From assembly GCA_913031515.1 (NCBI GenBank), contig CAJWET010000021.1, positions 1 through 15,712 on the forward strand: a stretch of DNA of 15,712 bases, given 5' to 3'. Each line of letters opens with the position of its first letter. Within the stretch, counting starts at the first letter, position 1. This DNA is from an uncultured Acidimicrobiaceae bacterium (GTDB taxonomy: Bacteria > Actinomycetota > Acidimicrobiia > Acidimicrobiales > UBA8592). The notes under the pieces are model-generated. The model was given only the letters and a program-made list of their open reading frames with translations. It did not search any database and was not told the origin of the DNA. The position numbers were made by a program, and so were the translations under genes. This document shows positions 6,539 to 13,825 of the stretch, in pieces.

Positions 6539-7146
6539 CGATTACAAACCTGTTGCTACGCGACGATGTCTCAGAAGAGTTTGAGCTGCGGTCATCTTTT
6601 GGATTCATGGCCTACCATGGCGGATCATTAGAAAAAGCAACTGACGTGATAGCTCGCGAAGCTGCAGAACGTTCAAATTCTTCGTATTACGGCTTAATCC
6701 AGACTCATGATGACCCAATTCATTTTGCCTCAACTCAGCTGATAAAAGAGAAGAGCGAATCATTGGATCGTTTCCTCAACCATGTCACGATTGTGGTTAC
6801 GGTTCATGGTTATGGGCGAGAACATCTCTTCCACTCTGTTTTGCTGGGTGGAAGAAATCGAGAACTGGCAGTTCATTTTGCTCCAGTCCTCCAAGCCGCA
6901 CTCCCAGAGTATGAATTTGAAACTTCCCTAGAGAAAATACCGAGAGAACTTCGCGGGCAGCATCATCAAAACCCTGTTAATTACCCCCCACAAAAAGGAG
7001 TTCAGTTAGAACTTCCCCCAACTCTTCGTTGGAATCGCGAAGAATGGGGCTGGTCTGACAATGGGGGGATCGGGCGAGCAAAACAAGTAGATCAATTGAT
7101 AGAAGCTTTAGTGCTTGGAGTTAATAAGTGGGAAGCTTCATCTTAA
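6535..7146 (+). CDS. poly-gamma-glutamate hydrolase-family (PF05908-like) protein
   Basis: The 203-residue protein starts at GTG 6535 in a GTGA overlap with the ccdA-like stop. It matches the zinc-dependent poly-gamma-glutamate hydrolase/DUF867 family (YmaC, phage PghP). Motifs in order are MAYHGGSLEKATDVIA (HGGxxE), YGLIQTHDDPIHFAST, VTVHGYG, VLLGGRNREL, and KGVQLELPPTLR near the C-terminus. The His and Glu residues of these motifs should form the zinc site. No signal peptide is visible, so it looks cytoplasmic. Members cut gamma-glutamyl polymers, but many bacterial copies have no tested substrate. Why it sits in a redox operon is unclear. The family assignment rests on the ordered motifs; the substrate is unknown. 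Confidence 0.78.
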   Translation: MTITNLLLRDDVSEEFELRSSFGFMAYHGGSLEKATDVIAREAAERSNSSYYGLIQTHDDPIHFASTQLIKEKSESLDRFLNHVTIVVTVHGYGREHLFHSVLLGGRNRELAVHFAPVLQAALPEYEFETSLEKIPRELRGQHHQNPVNYPPQKGVQLELPPTLRWNREEWGWSDNGGIGRAKQVDQLIEALVLGVNKWEASS

Positions 7147-7180
7147 ATCTTTAACTCGAAGGTTCTGTCGGTTATTCACA

Positions 7181-7290
7181 AAGAGGAAGCTCCATCGCGA
7201 CGGGAACCCTTCCTGTCATAAATGGTGACCACAAGGAGCTTTCATCGTTCTTTGTGTTTGGGTTGCGCGCCCCGACTGGAGCTTCCTTTT
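7181..7290. other. structured gene-free element: nested inverted repeats (candidate ncRNA or bidirectional terminator)
   Basis: Bases 7147-7382, between two convergent genes, hold no gene but a nested set of helices. The outer stem pairs 7181-7194 with 7277-7290 (14 bp, one G-U; core AGGAAGCTCCA/TGGAGCTTCCT) and ends in TTTT on the plus strand. Inside, CGGG 7201-7204 pairs with CCCG 7271-7274, AACCC 7205-7209 with GGGTT 7260-7264, and CACAAGGA 7230-7237 with TCTTTGTG 7249-7256. The result is a rod-like fold of about 110 bases. It shows no motif of SRP RNA, tmRNA, RNase P RNA or a riboswitch known to me. A small RNA, a read-through barrier or an element acting on both strands are all possible. 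Confidence 0.45.
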
Positions 7291-7382
7291 CCATTCAAGC
7301 CGATCCCTTTTAGAATAACTAACCGGCTATCGGTAATTAACATGAACGTAATACATCTGTAATAGCTACAGAATCATCTACC

Positions 7383-8045
7383 TTAAGGGGCGAGACGTTC
7401 AATCAGCCATCCCTCGTCGCTCCAAATATACCGAAGACGGTCATGAAGACGATCCGGCCTTCCTTGCCAGAATTCGATCATGGTTGGCCTGATCCGGTAT
7501 CCCCCCCAATGGTCCGGTCTCGGTATCGGGTCATCGCCGAATCTTTCTAAAATTTCTTCGTAACGGTCTACAAGTGTTTGACGATCCGGTATTACTTGCC
7601 CCTGAGGTGATGCCCATGCTCCAATTTGATGCCCTCTGGGTCGTTGAGCAAAATACTCATCAGATTCCGTTTCAGTAGCTATTTTCACTAATCCATGGAC
7701 TCTTACCTGCCGATGTAAGGGAAGCCAACCGAAAGTTAAAGACACCTTCGGCGAGAGGGAAAATGAAGTTGCCTTGTCACTTCTGTAATTCGTAAAGAAG
7801 ACAAACCCATCTGCATCGACTTTCCGGACCAATACAAACCGTGAAGATGGAAACCCTTCTTCATTAACGCTACCTATGACAGCAGCATCGGGTTCCGAGA
7901 TTTGAGCCTCTTGCGCATCTACGTACCAAACTTTGAACTGATCTATAGGGTCCACAAAGACACTTGATGCATCGATCCCTGCTTCCTCGTATTCTTTTCG
8001 ACGTTCAGATATATCCACTTCCGCTATTGTTTCACGAATATTCAC
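7383..8045 (-). CDS. pdxH: pyridoxamine/pyridoxine 5'-phosphate oxidase
   Basis: Oxidises pyridoxamine or pyridoxine phosphate to pyridoxal phosphate using FMN and oxygen; this is the final or salvage step of vitamin B6 cofactor synthesis in the cytoplasm. The 220-residue protein has the family pattern throughout: the helix around FKVWYVDAQEAQISEPDAAVIGSV, SRFVLVRKVDADGFVFFTNYRSDKA (FMN-binding), LHRQVRVHGLVKI, the HQIGAWASPQG segment, and the C-terminal IEFWQGRPDRLHDRLRY with the conserved RLHDR. The length matches actinobacterial PdxH. The start is a GTG at 8045 with GGAAA about ten bases upstream; no later start precedes conserved sequence. It is convergent with the preceding operon and divergent from the crcB pair. 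Confidence 0.95.
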   Translation of the reverse strand: MNIRETIAEVDISERRKEYEEAGIDASSVFVDPIDQFKVWYVDAQEAQISEPDAAVIGSVNEEGFPSSRFVLVRKVDADGFVFFTNYRSDKATSFSLSPKVSLTFGWLPLHRQVRVHGLVKIATETESDEYFAQRPRGHQIGAWASPQGQVIPDRQTLVDRYEEILERFGDDPIPRPDHWGGYRIRPTMIEFWQGRPDRLHDRLRYIWSDEGWLIERLAP

Positions 8046-8118
8046 GGCGTGGTATTTCCGTGAGTGGCCACTTTGCAGAACATAGTATTTAAGAGTTTCG
8101 GCGCTACCGTCATCAATT

Positions 8119-8499
8119 GTGAACCAGCATCAAATATCAGCAGTTTTCCTTGGTGGAGTTGCAGGAGCAACCGCTAGATGGGGACTTCTAGAGCTTCTCC
8201 CTTCAGTGAACCAATGGCCCTGGCATATGCTCCTGATCAATATTTCCGGATCAGCAGCTTTAGGAATGGTGGTCGGATTTTTTGCCAAATCTCCGAGGAA
8301 ATTTCTTTTCCTAGCGGCTAGTACCGGATTTTGCGGTGCATTTACAACCTTTTCCGCTTTCGCTGTCGATATTGCATCATTCATCAAAGCTAACCAGTAC
8401 TTCAACGCTTTTAGTTTTCTTACTGCTTCAATTGCGGGAGGACTTCTTGTGTACAAGGTCAGTAAGCGAACCGTCGAATCAAGAAGAGTGGGACTATGA
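8119..8499 (+). CDS. crcB: fluoride channel subunit CrcB/Fluc (first of pair)
   Basis: A 126-residue, four-helix membrane protein of the Fluc family, which exports fluoride ions passively. Typical motifs are GGVAGATARWGLL at the start, INISGSAALGMVVG in helix 2, and the pore-lining GFCGAFTTFSAFAVD with the conserved phenylalanines and threonines. The start is a GTG at 8119. Its ATGA overlap with a second crcB gene suggests the two form a heterodimeric channel with opposite topologies, as in other Gram-positive pairs. Bases 8046-8118 upstream do not show a recognisable fluoride-riboswitch sequence. Confidence 0.94.
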   Translation: MNQHQISAVFLGGVAGATARWGLLELLPSVNQWPWHMLLINISGSAALGMVVGFFAKSPRKFLFLAASTGFCGAFTTFSAFAVDIASFIKANQYFNAFSFLTASIAGGLLVYKVSKRTVESRRVGL

Positions 8500-8894
8500 A
8501 TTACTTGACGGTTAATTGGTATATTTTCGCTTTTTGGCAAAATAGTAAGATATTAACAGGATTGCTTTTTATTCTTTTAGCTGCATGTGGTTCATTATTT
8601 CGGTGGAGTCTTCAGAATTCAGGCAAGTGGAAAAAGACTGTGGGTACGTTAATCGCTAACGTTTTTGCTTCTTTTTTGTTAGGGATCCTTTTAGCTGATT
8701 TACATGATGGCGCAACAATAACAGTGATCGGAACAGGTTTTCTTGGGTCATTTTCGACTTTCTCTACTGTCATGATGGAAGTCAGTGATGAGCTTGACCA
8801 TCATCGGAAAATCCCTGCGATACTGTATCTTTCCGCTTCTATTTTGGGAGGGGTTTTAGCTGCTACGGCGGGTTTGGAGATTGGTGGCAGATAA
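8496..8894 (+). CDS. crcB: fluoride channel subunit CrcB/Fluc (second of pair)
   Basis: The 132-residue partner of the preceding CrcB. It has ACGSLFRWSLQ at the first helix, GTLIANVFASFLLGILL in helix 2 and GFLGSFSTFSTVMMEV as the pore segment, which keeps the FSTFS phenylalanine track. The N-terminus is about 20 residues longer than in the first copy. The ATG at 8496 lies in a four-base ATGA overlap with the first gene, so the two are translationally coupled. The FrnE-like gene begins 18 bases after its stop and is probably on the same transcript. Confidence 0.93.
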   Translation: MNYLTVNWYIFAFWQNSKILTGLLFILLAACGSLFRWSLQNSGKWKKTVGTLIANVFASFLLGILLADLHDGATITVIGTGFLGSFSTFSTVMMEVSDELDHHRKIPAILYLSASILGGVLAATAGLEIGGR

Positions 8895-8912
8895 TCCGTT
8901 ACCATTGCAGTT

Positions 8913-9542
8913 ATGCAGGTTCCTGTTGAGGTAATTGTTTGGTCTGATTTCCTTTGACCATGGTGTTATGTAGGGACGGTTCGTCTTGAAGATGTAAAAA
9001 ACCACTTTGGAGACAAAGTTGATATTTCCTGGAGAAGTTTTCTCTTGAAGCCAGAAACCAAAACACCCGAACGTGAAAAATTTGAACACTACTCAAAGGG
9101 GTGGCAATCGATTCAAAGCCAAGAACCTCGAACAAAGTTTCGCACATGGGAGGGTGATAGTAATCCCCCAAGTGGGAGCCTCCCAGCCCAAATAGCTCAC
9201 AAGTTAGTGTCTGAACTCTGGCCCGATCAAAAAATGGCAATGCACTACCGCCTACTCGAAGCTTACTTCTCCGAAAATAGAACGATTTCTGATTGGGAAG
9301 TACTAGCAGAGTTGGTATCGGAAATAGGTGAAGACCCTTCTTACTTCCTTGAGAAAGTCGATGAACGCAAGAGTGATCTCGCAAGTCTCACAATAGAAGA
9401 ACATAATGAAGCGGTAGGTCAAGGAATTACAGCGGTACCTACAACTCTTATCAATAGAGTCCTTCCTGTACCAGGTGCTCAAGAAAGTGAAACGTACATT
9501 ACTTGGATCGAGCGTATTATCGAACGTTCTCAGAATACTTAA
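8913..9542 (+). CDS. FrnE/DsbA-like oxidoreductase, probable selenoprotein (UPWC active site; in-frame TGA 8955-8957)
   Basis: Read from ATG 8913 with the TGA at 8955-8957 taken as selenocysteine, this gives 209 residues, the usual size of FrnE-type DsbA proteins. The N-terminus is VEVIVWSDFL-U15-PWCYVG; family members have CPWCY at this spot, so U15 replaces the first active-site cysteine and C18 is kept. Further family signs are ISWRSFLLKPE, GSLPAQIAHKL, a helical insertion, and the cis-proline loop GITAVPTTLIN (Pro about 176) before a C-terminal helix. The fold catalyses thiol-disulfide exchange or related redox chemistry; no signal peptide is seen, so it is probably cytoplasmic. Frame and similarity continue unbroken across the TGA. 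Starting at the internal ATG 9045 would discard the first strand and the active site. A nonsense mutation (TGC or TGT to TGA) is the main alternative. No selenium-incorporation genes lie in the window. Confidence 0.82.
8973..8987 (+). promoter_or_regulatory. candidate bacterial SECIS hairpin after the in-frame TGA
   Basis: GGGACG (8973-8978) pairs with CGTCTT (8982-8987): four Watson-Crick pairs plus two outer G-U pairs, around a three-base loop GTT. The loop starts 21 bases after the TGA and has G first and T second. As I recall, published bacterial SECIS rules ask for a short stem, a loop of at least three bases with a G in its first two positions, and roughly 16-37 bases between the UGA and the loop. 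All are met, though a small hairpin like this can arise by chance. Confidence 0.5.
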
Positions 9543-9555
9543 CTACTTCTTTCAT

Positions 9556-11046
9556 CTATTGATCTTCGTGTTCCCGAAGTTTCATTCGGTCGATTTTGTC
9601 AGATGTATTTCTGGGAAGTTTAGGGATTATGCGAATTGCTTCAGGGAGTTTGTATGAAGCTAGCTGATGTTCAGCGTGATTCCGCAAACTTTCTAACGTT
9701 GGCGGATCCCGTAGGTCGGTTGGCACAACCACAGCAACACCTATCTCTCCCATGACCGCATCTTTCCTCGGGACAATAGTTACTTCAGCAACTTGCTTAT
9801 GTGATGAAATAACTGCTTCTACTTCAAGAGGGAAAACATTATAACCACCACGAATAAACATCTCGCTCGTCCTTCCTGCCAAATGGAAACACCCCGCGTC
9901 ATCTTCGAAGGCCAAATCTCCTGTCCTTAACCACCCACCGACAATAGTTTCAGCAGTGGAGATAGGGTCATTCCAGTACTTGCTCATAACAGCTTCAGAG
10001 CGTAGCCATATTTCACCGATACTACCGGTAGTTACAGTCTCTCCTTCCTTATCTCTGATAGTTGCTTCAACTCCAGAACGGGGTCGCCCCACTGTATGCA
10101 ATGCTTCTTCATCATCCGCATCCAATGCTGTTCCTAAACCCACTCCTCCAGATTCAGTGGAACTGTATCGTATAGACCACGGGGCTCCGAAAATCTCTCG
10201 ACCAGCGGCTACTAACTCGGGAGAGGCTAAAGCGCCACCGGTGACAATCGCCTGAACACAACTAAAATCAAATCTAGAAAGGTTATTTACCTGAAGCATA
10301 AGGGCGATTTGGGGAGCTATGGCGCTAACCGCCGAAATCCGGTAATCATGTATTAGCTTCAAAATAGGTTCTGCTTTCCACTTTTCTAAGAGGTGAGTAG
10401 TACCGGCGCTTGCAAGTAACCAAGGTAATTTGGTCATAACACCAACGTGGGCAAATTCAGTGCTTGCATAACGGTGGCCGGCACCGCCCCAGACACCACC
10501 TGTGTCAATGTCACTTATGGCTTGAAGTTGACGATTTGTGAACAACGCCCCTTTAGGAGTACCCGTACTTCCAGATGTGAAGCAGATACAAACAGCCCGA
10601 TCGGGATTAGGTGGTAGCACTTCGATAGTCGAATTTTTGAGTCGATTATTCCTCAAAAACTCGGTTGTATTTTCTGAGATTTCAACGTATTCAACCTGTG
10701 AATTATCTGGACCTCTCTCCCCGAGATTATCTGAAGTTAGGATCAGGTCAGGCTCAAGAGCTTTAAGGGCTTCTTGCCGTTCACGTGCCGTGAAACGAGG
10801 ATTAACACCAGCGGTAACTGCACCTAACTTTGCTGTTGCAAGGTAACAAAGTATGTACTCAATACTGCTAGGCAAACACAGGGCAACTACGGACCCTTCC
10901 TGTATCCCCTGTATCTGCATCCATGCAGCTACTTCTTCAGAGAACTTATCCAATTGGTTATAAGTGACTGTTTGTCCACTTGGCGAGACATACGCAGTAG
11001 AACTACCAAAATTTTCAGCAGTTTTGCGAATCACGACGGGAAGCAT
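9556..11046 (-). CDS. AMP-forming acyl-CoA synthetase/ligase (FadD-like)
   Basis: Activates a carboxylic acid, probably a fatty acid, to its acyl-AMP and then its CoA thioester. The 496-residue protein has the ANL-superfamily motifs in order: the P-loop-like FTSGSTGTPKGALFT (about 155-169), YSSTESGG (A5, adenine pocket), GWLRTGDLA (A7, ribose-binding Asp), GRTSEMFIRGGYNVFPLEVEAVI (A8 hinge) and the C-terminal PRNTSDKIDR with the catalytic lysine (A10). The segment FAHVGVMTKLPWLLASAG, where acyl-binding residues usually lie, differs from the common HxxG pattern, so the substrate is open. The ATG at 11046 lacks a clear ribosome binding site. It is convergent with the FrnE-like gene (13-base gap) and divergent from serS. 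Confidence 0.92.
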   Translation of the reverse strand: MLPVVIRKTAENFGSSTAYVSPSGQTVTYNQLDKFSEEVAAWMQIQGIQEGSVVALCLPSSIEYILCYLATAKLGAVTAGVNPRFTARERQEALKALEPDLILTSDNLGERGPDNSQVEYVEISENTTEFLRNNRLKNSTIEVLPPNPDRAVCICFTSGSTGTPKGALFTNRQLQAISDIDTGGVWGGAGHRYASTEFAHVGVMTKLPWLLASAGTTHLLEKWKAEPILKLIHDYRISAVSAIAPQIALMLQVNNLSRFDFSCVQAIVTGGALASPELVAAGREIFGAPWSIRYSSTESGGVGLGTALDADDEEALHTVGRPRSGVEATIRDKEGETVTTGSIGEIWLRSEAVMSKYWNDPISTAETIVGGWLRTGDLAFEDDAGCFHLAGRTSEMFIRGGYNVFPLEVEAVISSHKQVAEVTIVPRKDAVMGEIGVAVVVPTDLRDPPTLESLRNHAEHQLASYKLPEAIRIIPKLPRNTSDKIDRMKLREHEDQ

Positions 11047-11096
11047 GACTAAAGCTTTACACGAGATCGTCTAGGTGTCATCTCTCCGTCAAGTTT

Positions 11097-11123
11097 TGCT
11101 TTTCTATCCAAGGATTAAAAGCA
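11097..11123. repeat. near-perfect palindrome between the acyl-CoA ligase gene and serS
   Basis: TGCTTTT (11097-11103) and AAAAGCA (11117-11123) are exact inverted copies, and between them ATCC (11106-11109) and GGAT (11112-11115) also pair. The whole dyad spans 27 bases in the 126-base spacer between two divergent genes, about 50 bases before the serS start. It could be an operator for a dimeric regulator or a hairpin in the serS leader. No T-box sequence is visible. Confidence 0.45.
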
Positions 11124-11172
11124 TAGGGTTAATTCCATATGATGCGGTTGCTCTGCGGATAGTCTCAATGGA

Positions 11173-12429
11173 GTGATTGATTTACGAAAACTACGTGAAG
11201 ATGAGGATTATCGAAGTGGGATAATCCGTAAAGGTGTTGAAGCAGAAACCATAAAGGAGCTTCTTACCTTAGAGGCATCATGCCGTGCTCTACAATCGCA
11301 AGTTGAGCAATTGCGCTCTGAACAAAATACTGCCTCAAAGGACATTGGTAGAGCTGCACCTAAAGAACGAGATGAAATAATAAAGATTGCGGCTGAACTT
11401 AAAGTCGACTTACAGGAAATGGAAACTGAGTATGGAACAGTAGCGGATACTCTTGATGCTCTTGCGATAACAATACCGAATCCAGCTGATCCCCGATGTC
11501 CTAATGGTGGTGAAGAAGATTATGAAGTTATCGAGATTGTTGGTGATCAAGTAGAACCTCCGCCTATGGACCACGCAAAATATGGGGAATACATGGGCTG
11601 GGTAGAAAAAGAAAAAGCTGCTGAAAACATGGGTAGTAGATTTGCCTACCTAACTCGGGAAGCTGTGCTTCTCGAATTCGCCTTGGTGCAGTACACCTTA
11701 TCGAAGGTAGTGCAACATGGTTTCATACCGGTTGTACCACCGGTGCTAGTTCGAGAGCAGATGATGCTGGACGCTGGGTTTTTCCCAACGGATAGACAAC
11801 AGGTCTACGAATTAGCTGAGGATGACCTTTTCCTTATCGGAACCAGCGAAGTAGCTCTCGCCGGATTACATCGTGGTGAGATTCTTGACCCTAAGCAGCT
11901 ACCCATTCGGCTAGGAGGCTTTTCTTCATGTTTCCGAAGAGAAGCCGGTACTTATGGGAAGGACACAAGTGGCATTTTCCGAGTACATCAATTTGATAAA
12001 GTCGAGATGTTCTCCTTCTGCGATCCTCTTACTTCATGGGAGGAGTTGGAAAACCTTCGCAGTATAGAACAAGAAATCCTGAATGAACTCGAACTACCAC
12101 ATCGAGTTGTCCTGGTCGCTGCAGGTGATTTAGGTGCTCCTGCGGCGATGAAGTACGACTGTGAAGTGTGGTTGCCTTCAGAAGGCCGATATCGGGAACT
12201 AACAAGCTGTTCGAACTATCTCGATTATTCAGCGCGAAGGCTGATGACACGTGTACGCGGAGAAGAAAATAACCAGCTCGTACATACTTTAAATGGAACA
12301 GCTTGCGCTATTGGGCGCACACTCGTTTTCCTCATGGAGCACTACCAACAAAGCGATGGAAGTTTTAAGGTGCCTAGCGTTCTTCAACCTTTCTGTGGGC
12401 TTGACGTTATCCTCCCACCAGATGACTGA
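11173..12429 (+). CDS. serS: serine--tRNA ligase
   Basis: Charges tRNA-Ser (and tRNA-Sec, if present) with serine in the cytoplasm. The 418-residue protein starts at GTG with VIDLRKLREDEDYRSG, the typical SerRS N-terminus. The tRNA-binding coiled-coil arm follows at about 30-100 (LEASCRALQSQVEQLRSEQN...). The class II core then has motif 2 in CFRREAGTYGKDTSGIFRVHQF, the ELTSCSNYLDYSARR segment, and motif 3 in HTLNGTACAIGRTLVFLMEHYQ. It ends in SFKVPSVLQPFCG. The NGTACA at motif 3 differs slightly from the common NGSGLA but keeps the class II arginine (GR). The length is normal. It ends nine bases from the convergent ctaG. Confidence 0.97.
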   Translation: MIDLRKLREDEDYRSGIIRKGVEAETIKELLTLEASCRALQSQVEQLRSEQNTASKDIGRAAPKERDEIIKIAAELKVDLQEMETEYGTVADTLDALAITIPNPADPRCPNGGEEDYEVIEIVGDQVEPPPMDHAKYGEYMGWVEKEKAAENMGSRFAYLTREAVLLEFALVQYTLSKVVQHGFIPVVPPVLVREQMMLDAGFFPTDRQQVYELAEDDLFLIGTSEVALAGLHRGEILDPKQLPIRLGGFSSCFRREAGTYGKDTSGIFRVHQFDKVEMFSFCDPLTSWEELENLRSIEQEILNELELPHRVVLVAAGDLGAPAAMKYDCEVWLPSEGRYRELTSCSNYLDYSARRLMTRVRGEENNQLVHTLNGTACAIGRTLVFLMEHYQQSDGSFKVPSVLQPFCGLDVILPPDD

Positions 12430-12438
12430 ACTGATCAC

Positions 12439-13284
12439 TTACGAATAAACGTCAGAATTCTCTATGGGGGTTTCAACTAGTTCTAAGTCTGGTTGGTTCC
12501 GTCTACTCCATAGGAAGAATCGAGTAGCTATCCATACCCATAGGTATATCCCTCCGACCAGTTTCATGACAAAACCTGCGAGTTGCTGATCTGTGGTGAT
12601 GTCTATGCCCCATAGTCGTACTTGGTGATCGTACGCTTCGTAAAGAGCTCCCCCTGCGAAAGTCAAAAACCCTGCCGGAATCGTCGGGACCACGGACATC
12701 AAGAATAGATACACCATCTGAGTTGGGAGGCTTATGCGGAATTCTTTCATGGGATTGATCACTGGAAGCCACATCCAGAGTGATGAAACGAACACGGCTA
12801 AATGTAAGAAGTAGTGAAATGAACCGTTTTCAATCGAGTAATTTACTGCAAATGGTAAGTGAGTGACGATTATTACTAAGTTGTAACACAGCCCTGCTGC
12901 TATCGGATTTGAAATTCGCTTAGTCCACATCCCGACCTTTCCGGAAGGCGAGAATATTAATCTTGTAAGCCAAACGGGAAGCGCTGTGAGTATCAACGGC
13001 GGAACTATGAGAGAAATAATCATATGTTGGACCATATGAACTGAATAAAGGTACTCTTCTGAAATATCATGCATGGGCCAGTCTGAAGCAAACCAAAGAG
13101 CTATCAGTGCCGCCCAAAAAGCAAAGAGGTTCTTTTTGGTATAGGCCTCCTTCCCATCTGGTATGAAATTTGGTGCAACCAACTTGATCGCGTATAGGGC
13201 TAGCAGAAATATTCCTACTATGAGAATCCACACCTCGGGGTGAAATTGGAATCTCCAGATCTTGGGATCAGCTGCGAATACCAC
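12439..13284 (-). CDS. ctaG: cytochrome c oxidase assembly protein (caa3-type CtaG)
   Basis: A 281-residue multi-spanning membrane protein of the CtaG_caa3 family (PF09678), which helps assemble the copper site of caa3-type oxidases. Visible family features are FHPEVWILIVGIFLLALYAI at the N-terminus, MVQHMIISLIVPPLILTALP with conserved histidines in the second or third helix, and FHYFLHLAVFVSSLWMWLPVI. The last part has FVMKLVGGIYLWVWI. The histidines in HMVQHM and FLH are plausible copper ligands. It starts at GTG 13284, the first start after an in-frame TGA, and lies 99 bases behind the subunit IV gene on the same strand, so it closes the oxidase cluster. Confidence 0.92.
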   Translation of the reverse strand: MVFAADPKIWRFQFHPEVWILIVGIFLLALYAIKLVAPNFIPDGKEAYTKKNLFAFWAALIALWFASDWPMHDISEEYLYSVHMVQHMIISLIVPPLILTALPVWLTRLIFSPSGKVGMWTKRISNPIAAGLCYNLVIIVTHLPFAVNYSIENGSFHYFLHLAVFVSSLWMWLPVINPMKEFRISLPTQMVYLFLMSVVPTIPAGFLTFAGGALYEAYDHQVRLWGIDITTDQQLAGFVMKLVGGIYLWVWIATRFFLWSRRNQPDLELVETPIENSDVYS

Positions 13285-13383
13285 TACACCAGCCTGCCAT
13301 GTTCCACGTACTCAACAACAAATTTCTCTCTAATTTCTTCAAAGGCTGAACTTTGCAATCGTCAGAATGTAAAAAAATTTACT

Positions 13384-13815
13384 TTAGTGGTCGCTCCCGG
13401 TTCCACCTTTGAAGGAGTACCCAAGCCAGAAACCTGTTATCGCTGGAGGTAGCAACAGGAACAAAACTTTCAGAATTGGATTCCAATTTGGGAGAAAACC
13501 GAATGCGAACGCCATAACGAAATATACGGGCCACGCTATACACAAACCCATGACCATCATTTTCGTGAAGACGGCATTGTCATCACGCAGGTGCATGAAA
13601 ATTGCTGCCACAAGAAAAAACTTTGTGGCCATGAGGAATGACAAAGTGAGGACGAGCAGCCAATCCGGTGCATGATGCACCGATTCGAAATAGGTAAAGA
13701 CCTCTATCCCCGTGAATACAGCAAGCACTAGAGCGGTTTTTATATATTTCGAGTCCTGTTTGACCCAAGATGTAGTTTCTCCGGTTCCTTCAGTTCGTTG
13801 GTCAGTTGTGGCCAT
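13384..13815 (-). CDS. cytochrome c oxidase subunit IV family protein (caa3 type)
   Basis: A 143-residue small membrane subunit of the COX4_pro type. After a polar N-terminus come three hydrophobic segments: YIKTALVLAVFTGIEVFTYF, LLVLTLSFLMATKFFLVAAIFMHLR and MMVMGLCIAWPVYFVMAFAFGF, with a last one near ILKVLFLLLPPAITGFWLG. KFFLVAAIFMHLRDD is the hallmark of the family. It stabilises the core oxidase rather than carrying redox centres. The ATG at 13815 has AGGAGA seven bases upstream, and this ribosome binding site overlaps the end of coxC, ten bases away, so the two are likely coupled. Confidence 0.9.
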   Translation of the reverse strand: MATTDQRTEGTGETTSWVKQDSKYIKTALVLAVFTGIEVFTYFESVHHAPDWLLVLTLSFLMATKFFLVAAIFMHLRDDNAVFTKMMVMGLCIAWPVYFVMAFAFGFLPNWNPILKVLFLLLPPAITGFWLGYSFKGGTGSDH

Positions 13816-13825
13816 CCGGTTTCTC

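Noticed and set aside
8046..8118. Fluoride riboswitch before the crcB pair
   Set aside because: The spacer is short and shows none of the conserved crcB-motif segments I would expect.
8955..8957. Genome-wide reassignment of TGA to tryptophan
   Set aside because: At least five genes in the window stop normally on TGA, and Trp is encoded by TGG throughout, including just two codons after this TGA.
8911..9384. Long minus-strand ORF (157 codons) opposite the FrnE-like gene
   Set aside because: It has no recognisable domain and lies antisense to a clear protein family; it is a shadow frame.
9045..9542. A 165-residue ORF starting at ATG 9045 as an independent gene
   Set aside because: It begins in the middle of the FrnE-like fold (within FLLKPE), lacks the first strand and active site, and the same frame extends upstream to ATG 8913 across a single TGA at the active-site position.
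11047..11172. T-box leader for serS
   Set aside because: No T-box sequence (AGGGTGG-like) or specifier-loop layout is visible; only a palindrome is present.
11168..11176. Two-codon ORF ATG-GAG-TGA overlapping the serS GTG start
   Set aside because: A minimal ORF like this is easily produced by chance and has no supporting context.
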